Assembly: GCA_036939755.1 (NCBI GenBank)
Contig: JALLAZ010001041.1
Span: forward strand, 1 to 10,572
Length of the DNA stretch: 10,572 nucleotides
Origin: Stephanodiscus triporus
Taxonomy: Eukaryota; Bacillariophyta; Thalassiosirophyceae; Thalassiosirales; Thalassiosiraceae
Reading direction: 5' to 3'
Numbering within the stretch: the first letter of the stretch is position 1; each line of letters starts with the position of its first letter. The notes beneath the pieces are model-generated. The model was not told the DNA's origin, ran no database searches, and saw only the letters and a program-made list of their open reading frames with translations. This document shows positions 1 to 7,608 of this stretch, in pieces. The position numbers were made by a program, and so were the translations under genes.

Positions 1-852
1 CCAACTCCTGATTATCATTGTTCAGTTGTTGGACCTGTGTCTACTGTCTGTGATGAATCTTAGATCTGTTGTTCTTGTTGTTGTTACTGTTACCTCATCC
101 TTCCAACTTTTCTTTGCCTTGGTTCTCCCTATTTCTGCCTTCCATCTCCTTTCATGTTTGTGAGTTGAATTTGTTTCTTTGTGGCTGTTTGTCACATCAA
201 TTTTTCTCCATTTTTGTCATCCCTCTGCTATCACTTTGCTGATTGTTGTGTCATTTTTAGTTGCCTCAACTGAGGCCGTCCCTTATAGTCATCGCAGGGA
301 ATTTTTCTTTTTCTTGTTTTTTTTGTATGTAGGTGTTGTACCGCTTGGCGAATATTTGGATAATTTGAGCGAGTTTTGCCTTTTTTCTAAATTCCGTCCT
401 TGATTGAAAAAATGTGACTCCGTCCTACCGACAGATCCTGGATGGAATTAAAATCAAATTACGTCCAGCCCAATTTGCCGACATAATTTTGACTTTTTGG
501 TTTCTACTGAGTTCCTTGGTATATACATCCTGGGGATCACCATCACCATCGCCCCAAAAAGAGCATTAAGATGAGCAGCTGAAATGCATCCCCCGTGTCG
601 TCCTCCCTTCCTTCAGGAATGCAGTTGCATATCCCCCCCCGCATCCCTTTATTTTCCAACTGCTTCCCCCGTGGTTCTGTTGACCTTGGTAAATACATGC
701 TCTACTCTGACACTCTGAGAAGAGGGGTGTGGTCGAGGGCATCACTTTTCATGTCGTTTGGCGCCGGCGGTGAGTCTGACAATTCAGGGGACAATGTTGT
801 CGCCCACCAGCTCGAGACAAGAGCGCGTACGCATTGATATATTTTTGTGTGA
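1..852. other. No supported gene; T-rich flank
   Basis: I see no convincing gene here. The first 400 bases are T-rich on the + strand, with T runs around 298-325, and the short open frames show no recognisable domain or biased composition. One minus-strand stretch between about 20 and 225 stays open for some 65 codons and would be Lys/Thr/Arg-rich, but it has no ATG and matches no family I know. The stretch nearest 850 could be the decayed front of the transposon whose transposase remnant follows. Confidence 0.5.
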
Positions 853-1440
853 AAGGATACCAAAGACGGCCCTCTTGTGATAATGTTACCAACAGACTCA
901 TTGTGGTACAAAATGTATGTGAAAAAATTTTATATTCTCGAGGACGATTCTCTTCAGAGTAAATTTAGGATGCGATTCCGTCTCCCATACAATGCCTTTC
1001 TTGAGCTTGCGGAAAAGGTCAAGAAAGATGACTAATTCGCCCAGTGGTGTGGCCCAAAGTATCACAACAAGACGGTTTCTCCAGTGAAGTTGCTGCTTCT
1101 TGGTTCGCTCCGCTCTCTCGGACGTGGGTGGACTTTTGACGATAGTATCGAAGAATGCACTGCTTTTTCTAGTGAAGTGCACCGGTGATTTCTCCACAAA
1201 TTTATTGACTTTGAAAGCACTGCCCTCTACGATGAGTATGTACTCACCCCTGTTAATTTACCAGAAGCTCGCTCAAACATGCGCGAATACGCACAGGCAG
1301 GTTTCCCCGGTTGCGTTGGGTCATCCGACTGCACGCATATTGTGAATTGTGACCGACAGATGTCAATACAACCTGAAAACGATCCTCGCGCCATTGCCAC
1401 CGATGTGTTGCCGCTGTGTCGAGCAATTTTTTACGTGTAG
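853..1440 (+). pseudogene. Decayed PIF/Harbinger-like DDE transposase fragment
   Basis: One reading frame, in phase with ATG 913, runs with transposase-like content over about 590 bases. It reads TDSLWYKMYVKKF near 892-930, FRMRFRLPYNAFLELAEK near 964-1017, LLLLGSLRSLGRGWTFDD near 1090-1143, and AGFPGCVGSSDCTHI near 1300-1341. The last motif holds the expected first Asp of the DDE triad (codon 1327-1329). These blocks resemble the Plant_tran / DDE_Tnp_4 families of Harbinger-type elements that are common in diatoms. The copy is dead: in-frame stops lie at 1033 (TAA) and 1186 (TGA), and the RCQYNLK motif that should follow the Asp block is shifted by one base (frame of 1349-1380), placing an indel at about 1343-1349. 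The later acidic residues cannot be found. No inverted ends or target duplications were identified. The family call comes from memory of motifs. Confidence 0.7.
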
Positions 1441-1645
1441 GGGGGTTGATGTTGCTATGAAATGCTCAATGCTATCTATTTTCCCTGCTAGCACCTTCTG
1501 CTTGCCATGGTCTGCCTCTAGAAGATACTCTCACCGCGGAATGAGCCAAAGCCATTTTGCGTCTGTCCCTCACCACAACATACACGGTGTACTCTCTCTC
1601 TATCTATTTTAGGGCGTACGCCCCCCTCTCGCAGTCAATGTGAAG
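1441..1645 (+). promoter_or_regulatory. VAC14 5' flank: CT-rich tract and start-stop codon pair
   Basis: This is the gap between the transposase remnant and the VAC14 start. A pyrimidine tract ending in TTTTAG (about 1591-1612) and a second tract ending in CGCAG (1634) could be either a CT-rich initiator region or 3' splice sites of a 5'-UTR intron; the sequence alone does not decide. An ATG at 1638 is followed at once by TGA (1641-1643), and the main ATG follows at 1646. No TATA box is evident. Confidence 0.35.
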
Positions 1646-4600
1646 ATGAACTCCAAGAATGCCAACAACGCAAACATCATTATGGATGAAATTGAGGACG
1701 ATTTTGCCGGCAGCAACTCTGACGCATCTAGTACCTCAACCTCGTCGTCCCGCGCGGAGCGGCTCCGTCATGAGAGGACTCAGCGGCACCGTCAACGGCT
1801 ACAAAGGGCTAAGCAGTTTCATGAACAACGTGAACATCAGCAACAACAGCAGGAACTTCAGCAACAGCAACAGCAAACAAATCACAGAAGGAGCTCATCA
1901 GAATCATCGGGATCTACCGCGGCCTCCTCTTTGGCACGTCGTGGTCTCGAATCTCGAGGCCGAGCGGCTAGTGGCTCCGCCGCTGCCGCCGTCAGCAATG
2001 CCAGCCTCGTTGCCCCTCCCGCGTCCGCCCATCAGCAGCAACAGCAATTGAGGAATCAGGAGCAGCGTCAACAGCAACCGGTGCAGCAGCGTCATCAAAA
2101 ATATGGACAAAACTCTTCTCAAAATAATTCTCTCCTTCCGCAGCAGCCCCAGCAGCCCCAGCAGCCAATATCTGGCAAGGTTGAATCCCCCAGATCATCT
2201 CCGAGCATTGTTTCACCCAAACAAAGCAATAAAAAAGAAATCGCTGCCTCAACCGAGTCTCAACCAGCAAACTCTGCCACCAGTAACGCCCCCCCTCCTC
2301 CCTCTCCCAAGGCTCCCTCCTCAAAAACTTCCGTGGTTCAAAATCAGCCGCCACATCATCATTATCATCAGCCGCCACCGTACCAACAAACCCCGTCGTC
2401 GTCATCGCACAGGGTGGGGCCCGTCCTAGTCTCGGTTGAGTCCCCCCTCCCCCCGCTTGTCCAGCGCTCCCTCGGCGACAGATCGTACGAGAAGCGGAAG
2501 AATGCCGCGCTCGAAATCGAACAGCTTGTAAGATCCTTGAATGAGGCTCACAACGTCCCCATGATCTCGTCGATCATTGCGGTGCTGGCCAAGGACTTCT
2601 GCACGAGCATGAACGCAAACTATCGCAAGGGGGGATTGATCGGTATCGCCGCCACGGCAATCGGTCTCATGGGGAACACGCGCAGTCACCTCGAGGGCCT
2701 CATCTTTCCCGTGTTGCATTGCTTCGATGACCCCGAGTCCCGAGTCAGATATTACGCGTGCGAGAGCCTGTACAACATCGCCAAGGTCGCACGGGGGAGC
2801 ATACTACGCTACTTCAACCAAATTTTCGATGGATTGACGAAGTTATTCGCGGACGTAGACGTGGACGTGAAGAATGGTGCCGATTTGCTAGATCGATTAG
2901 TCAAGGACATCGTTACTGAGAGTGAGACGTTTCACGTAGAGCACTTCCTTCCGCTGTTGACCACGTACATACGGAGAACGAATCCCTTCATTCGACAACT
3001 TTTGGTGGGTTGGATCACGGTGTTAGATTCAATTCCAGACCTCAGCATGATCGACTACCTCCCCAACTTTTTAGACGGGCTGTTCAACATGCTCAGCGAT
3101 TCGAATCGTGAGATCCGTCAGGCGGCCGATAGCGCATTGGCCGATTTCCTGAAGGAGGTTCGGCATGCCGCAGTGATCGAGTTCGGGCCTCTCGTTTCGA
3201 TATTGGTTAATCAAAGTCTGTCCAAGGATAGGCTCAATCGACTCACGGCAATTACGTGGATCGAGGAACTGATCCATCATCCCTACTCGGGAGGAGACGC
3301 TCTCTTGCCCCATCATGCGGAGGTTTTGGGCGCCATACTCTACTGCATTTCCGACTCGGAGGAGCAGATTTGTCTCGTAGCCGAGCGAACGAATGCCGAT
3401 TTGCTCTCGTTGGTGAAAGAGACACGTGGAGACTTCCGACTTGCTCCGTTGCTCGAAACGCTGACGGAGAAAATTACAACCAAGGATGATGTCCCAACCA
3501 AGATGGCGTGCCTGCGATGGATCAACATGCTATTGGAAAAACGGAGAGGGGATATGGCGGAGTTTATCTCGCAATTACTGCCGGTGCTGCTCAAAACTCT
3601 TTCGGATGCTAGTGATGCAGTTGTGTTATTCACGCTGCAGGTCCTGGCCAGAATATCGTTGGGCGATGGCGGTGGTCCTCTCCTGGACGAACTAGACAAT
3701 CGATGCGATATCGAAGGAAAAGACGATAATATACACGGTGGGCTTCTCCGGGGCCAGAAGGATGAAACGCATTTTAAACTGGTCATTAATGCCATCCTCG
3801 GCCTATTCGCATCCGATAGAATGCTGCTTGAAATTCGCGGCTCGCTCGTGGTGCGAAAATTGTGCGTCCTCCTCGATGCCGAGAGTGTATACATGTTGAT
3901 TGCACAGGTTCTCTCAAATTCTTGCGAAATCTCTCCAAAAGAAGGGTTATTTTTTGCCGAGGACATCGAAAATGGACCCTCATATGCCGACTGTGGTACG
4001 GGAGATACGCCGGTAAAATTTTCCATGGAGTTTATATCAACTATTGTGCAAACACTCAACCTCATTCTATTGACTGCCAACGAACTACACGGTCTCCGGG
4101 TGCTGCTCGCCAATGCGTTTGAGTTTAAAGATCGTGATTACAAGGATGATACAATTGACATACCGGCCGATAAGTACAGCACGAAGCATGTACAAGTTTT
4201 CGAAACTCTCTTTCGATGTTGGTGTCATTCGCCCGTGGCAACATTCTCGCTCTGCCTACTAGCTCGCACATATGAAGTCGCATTTGCTTTGGTGCAAAAG
4301 TTTTCTGAGTTGGAGGTCACTGTCGGTAAGAGAATTCTTGCTCGTGTGCATTAGATGAGCTTTCATGACTAATTATGATGATGATGACTATTCTTGACAG
4401 GATTCCTGATGCAAATTGATAAGCTTGTACAGCTACTTGAAAGTCCCATCTTCGTTCATCTTCGATTGCAAATGTTGGATGTGGAATCTCCACACCATGC
4501 TCCACTGTTGAAAAGCTGTTATGGCTTGCTAATGCTCCTTCCGCAGAGCGATGCATTCAGAAGCCTGAACGATCGACTGACGACCGTTTGCAACCTCCGT

Positions 4601-4903
4601 GACAACCTTGGCATTCCTTCCACAATCTCCTCCTCGGATCATGCACGCCACGGGCCACTCTTAAAGTGGCAACATGGCCTCCTTGCTCACTTCGACAAAG
4701 TAATGGAGCTGCATCGTAGAATGCGCGGGAGGGAATTACAGCATTTAATGACGGGGGAACTCCTTCACGACAACATTAGTAGAGGCCGCGCTAACAGCTC
4801 GGTCAATGGCTCTGTCAAGTGGTCAGGCCGAATAATTCCTGGTGCTGTTGCAGGAACAGGCGCAGAGCCCCCTAACCGTGGGCGAATCACCCAGGAAGTA
4901 TAA
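1646..4903 (+). CDS. VAC14: VAC14 homologue, PIKfyve/Fab1 complex scaffold
   Basis: VAC14 is the HEAT-repeat scaffold that holds the lipid kinase Fab1/PIKfyve and the phosphatase Fig4 together and so controls PI(3,5)P2 on endolysosomal or vacuolar membranes. Coding is 1646-4325 joined to 4401-4903, about 1060 residues. Residues 1-265 are low-complexity (Ser, Gln, Pro, His; Gln runs near 70-82). VAC14 homology starts near 268 (LVQRSLGDRSYEKRKNAALE). The Fab1-binding region is about 326-422, with KGGLIGIAATAIGLMG, RVRYYACESLYNIAKVARG and VKNGADLLDRLVKDIV. HEAT-like helices follow. The Fig4-binding domain is about 790-952, with CWCHSPVATFSLCLLARTYE and, across the splice, FLMQIDKLVQLLESPIF and YGLLMLLPQSDAF. 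The last ~105 residues look poorly conserved. ATG 1646 was chosen because the frame closes at TAG 1610 upstream and no other in-frame ATG intervenes. The protein is longer than typical VAC14 (about 780-880) because of both extensions. Confidence 0.95.
4326..4400 (+). other. Intron of the VAC14 gene (75 bases)
   Basis: The intron has donor GTAAGA and acceptor TTCTTGACAG. The last exon-1 base (G4325) plus GA (4401-4402) makes a Gly codon, so the spliced protein reads VTVGFLMQIDK, which restores the conserved run of the Fig4-binding domain. Retention would add nine foreign codons and a stop at 4354, removing the end of that domain and the whole tail. Confidence 0.93.
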
Positions 4904-4967
4904 GCATGTCATGATTAATCGAACATACTACACTTAATGCGAATGTCCTCCCCCGGATGGGCCTTCA
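4904..4967. other. Convergent intergenic gap (64 bases)
   Basis: Only 64 bases separate the VAC14 stop (TAA 4901-4903, +) from the LRAT-like stop (TAA 4970-4968, -). Both 3' UTRs and poly(A) sites must lie here or run into the opposite gene, so the mature transcripts probably overlap at their 3' ends. I see no clear canonical AATAAA on either strand. Confidence 0.6.
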
Positions 4968-7234
4968 TTAATGCGCCGCGTTAAACCTCTCAGTCTCCGT
5001 CAAAGTATCATCCGGCCGAACGTTCCCGGATTCCTTCTTCCGAAAGCTGCCCACGAAGCTACCCCACGCCCCGCCCCTCGAACTCCCCGCCCTGCTCGAA
5101 GGGGGCGGTTTCCCGGAGAGGTCCACGTTTATGTCCGCAGCAATGTCCCGGCAGCTCTTCTCCATCCGCTGCATCGCGAGCGCCTCGGCCTCTTCGTCGT
5201 CGTCGTCGTCGGCGTCAGGCCCGCCGGGCGCCCCCCCCACGGGCATGTACCGCGCGTCGTCGGCAGCGCTCGCGTCCCCCTCCCTCACCCCGAAGAAGCT
5301 CCTCATCTCCGCCTCCCTCTCGGCCGTGGCCATCATGCCGAAGTACTCCTCCCTGACGACGTCCGAGGTCGTCGTCCAGAACTCGTGATTCAATCCGTCG
5401 GTGATCCCCTTCCACCTCTTGCCATCCCCATCGTCACGAGCATCGGCACAAGGAAGGGGTAGGCGACTGTGGCGGGTACGTACCACCACCATCCCGCCAT
5501 GCCCCACAGTCCCGGCATCGGTACGAGCACTGTGAGGTTGCTGATTATCCCCCCCGCCAGGAGCGCACCCCCCGCCTGTCCCACGGAGGTGACCGCGAGT
5601 ATGCTCGCGCCCTGCAGGGTGCACCACCTCCCGGTGACGCACCAAAGGCTCGCGCACTCGCCGTTCGCGCTAAGGGCGCTGTGATCCGGGAGATGATCGG
5701 GGTTCTCGAGGAGGTACCGCAGCCTCGCGAGGATTAGGCCCGGCTGGTCCTTCCTCAGGGCCGTGCCGACCCCGGCCCTCGACGATAGCAGTCCCCGCCT
5801 AACCGCCCGGCCGTATCGTACCTTGTGCACCGGCCTCCTTCTCGCGACGCCGTCCGGCCCGACGAAGTCGAGTAGGGACTCGCGTCGGCATCCCGACCTC
5901 CTCCCGCGGCCGTCGCCGCCGGACGCGGCCCGCCTCGCCCTCTCCGCGCCGGTCGCGCGGTGGTGGTGACGAAAGAAGTGATAGAAGGACACGACCGTGA
6001 CGTCGATCCCTTCTCCTCCTCCGCCGCCGCCGCCGCCGTCGTCGTTCGCGTCCGCGTACAGCGAGTCGAGGTCGAACGACGGCGGCGCGTCCCCGTCGGC
6101 GACGCGATCGCCGATGCCGCCGCCGCCGACGCCGTCGTCGTCGTCGCGCCTGCGGCGGTCGACGCTGAACACCACCGCGTGTCGCTGGTACGCGCGGGGG
6201 TTGATCCCGTACGACTGCCACACGTACACGTGATCGCCCGGGCGCAGGCGGTTGTCCGTGCGGTGCTCCTCGCCCTCCTCCTCCTCCTCCTCCTCCTCGA
6301 CGACGTCGTCGTCGATATCGTCGATATCGTGGACTACGTCGGCCGCGCCTCCCCCGTCGACGCCGCCGGGGGGGGAGACACCAGAGGGGCGCGCGCCGTC
6401 CCCGGACGACCATGGACGGGACGACGCGGTCGACGTCGTCGACGACGCGACGGGGGCGGGGTCGACGAAGGCGGCGGCGGCGGCGGCGTCCTTGGGCGTC
6501 GCCGACGTCTTCGTTGTCGTCGTCGTCGTTGTCCCGCCGCCGCCCCCTCCACGATTTCCGCCCCTCCATCCCCCAAAGAGGCCTAGCCTCCGCCCTAAGC
6601 CGCCGCCGACGTCGTTCGGCGCGCCCATGGCGTTCGCGTCCATCGCAGGCGCGTTCTTGTCGACGCCGTACACGTCGACGACGTCGTCCTCGTCCTCGTC
6701 GACCGCTCGACGGCGATTCCAGCCCTCCATGTCCAGCATGTCCTCGCCGGGGGCGTCGACGTCTTCGTCGACGTTATCGTCGACGGCGACGTCATGGCCG
6801 ACGGCGGAGGGGGATCCGAAGAGGTCCAGCGGGTCGTCGCATTCGTACGGCGGCGGCGCGACGGCGGCGGCGGCGGCGACATCGACATCGACGACGGGGG
6901 ATTTGGGACAGAACAGGTCCATCAGGTCGTACCCGCCGTCGTCCGAAATGGCCGCGGGGGGGTCGGCGACGACGACGACGGAGGCGGCCTGGTCGTCGTT
7001 CGCGTAGCCGTCGCCCGGCCCGCCGCCGAATATCGGCAGGTCGAGCCCGACGACATCGGCCGTCGCGGACGACGACGACGGATCGAGGGTCAGGTCGAGT
7101 ATTCCGTCGCGGTGGCGATCGCGGTCGCCTGCTGGACCGTCGAGGAGTCCGTCGTCGTCGATTATTATTTCGGCGGCGGCGGCGGCATCGGAGCCGCCGC
7201 CGCCCCCGAAGGCATCGAAATCCGCCGACATCAT
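4968..7234 (-). CDS. LRAT/NC-domain membrane protein with frame break
   Basis: LRAT-fold proteins use a His-His/Cys thiol centre to move acyl chains to or from lipids. Frame 1 starts at ATG 7234 and runs 614 codons to 5390. Residues 1-329 are low-complexity, rich in Asp, Gly and Ala, with a Glu run (codons about 6274-6299). The LRAT-like domain starts at LRPGDHVYVWQ (about 330-340). QRHAVVF holds the likely first catalytic His (352), and VSFYHFF (H419) lies where a second His may sit. The block ANGECASLWCVTGRW (about 523-537) aligns with NCE-type active-site motifs but has Gly525 for the catalytic Cys. Two hydrophobic segments follow, about 538-568 and 575-602. The family-like tail (KRWKGITDGLNHEFW) lies in another frame (5426-4968); one extra base near 5426-5429 would join them into about 755 residues. 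Assignment comes from motif memory; the function is unproven and the protein may be a pseudoenzyme. Confidence 0.75.
5420..5490 (-). other. Frame junction in the LRAT-like gene
   Basis: Upstream the minus strand codes in the frame of ATG 7234; downstream the sensible frame is the one ending at 4968. The shift equals one missing base (or two extra). A run of four G on the coding strand (5426-5429) is the natural place for a one-base loss or an assembly error, since it joins PMLVTMG directly to DGKRWKG. GT..AG alternatives with the right length exist: 32 bases ending in GGCAAG, or 62-68 bases starting at GTACCC or GTACGT. The longer ones would delete the last hydrophobic segment and the 32-base one would be very short. 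Confidence 0.6.
6274..6299 (-). repeat. CTC/GAG triplet repeat (Glu run)
   Basis: A nearly pure run of CTC on the + strand codes for eight or nine consecutive Glu residues just upstream of the LRAT-like domain. It is the clearest of several triplet tracts in this gene; others of GTC/GAC type, coding Asp, lie near 5194-5211 and in 6300-7160. They probably arose by slippage and explain the acidic composition and the many open antisense frames. Confidence 0.8.
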
Positions 7235-7608
7235 CGTTGGGGCCGATCTGGAGGGAAGACGCGAGATGTTTGTTGACGTAAAAAAGTGTACGTATTGTAC
7301 CTATCCTACATACAGTCCGACCGTGATGGCGGAGGGGTTTGGGGGGCGGCGGGGGCAGATGACTCCCAAAAAACAGGAAATATCCAAGATAAGAGAGTAC
7401 AGATGTCCTACGTACAATACAAACTCTCTACGTTCTCTATCTAAACCACCTGACAACAAAAAAAGAACGCGACACTTTTGAGAAGCCGGCCGGAAGACAA
7501 AAATGCTGACGGAGGAAGAAACGCCACCACTCTTTCAATCCAATTCCACACTACCTAGATACACACTTCTGCTGCCGACCCAGCGGCATCGAGCAATACG
7601 AGAATAGC
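7235..7608. promoter_or_regulatory. Divergent promoter region, LRAT-like / RING genes
   Basis: Two genes start at opposite ends of this 374-base gap and point away from each other, so it must hold both 5' UTRs and probably a shared promoter. The composition changes sharply here, from very GC-rich to A/T-richer. Visible elements are a 9-base inverted pair, GTATTGTAC at 7292-7300 and GTACAATAC at 7412-7420, each beside a TACGTA-like core, and TGACGTA at 7274-7280, which resembles a bZIP (CRE-type) core of the kind described in diatom CO2/cAMP-responsive promoters. No TATA box is evident. Function is inferred from position only. Confidence 0.45.

Noticed and set aside
179..837. Two short + strand frames in the left flank (74 and 80 codons)
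   Set aside because: The first is a Phe/Leu-rich product of T-rich DNA and the second has no known motif; neither starts with a supported signal.
3340..4113. 257-codon minus-strand frame inside VAC14
   Set aside because: It lies opposite well-conserved VAC14 sequence and has no recognisable domain; it is a shadow frame.
5960..7281. Long + strand open frames of 200-290 codons opposite the LRAT-like gene
   Set aside because: They are Arg-, Ser- or Val-rich products of GC-rich triplet repeats read antisense, without domains. The minus frame holds the LRAT-like motifs and membrane segments.
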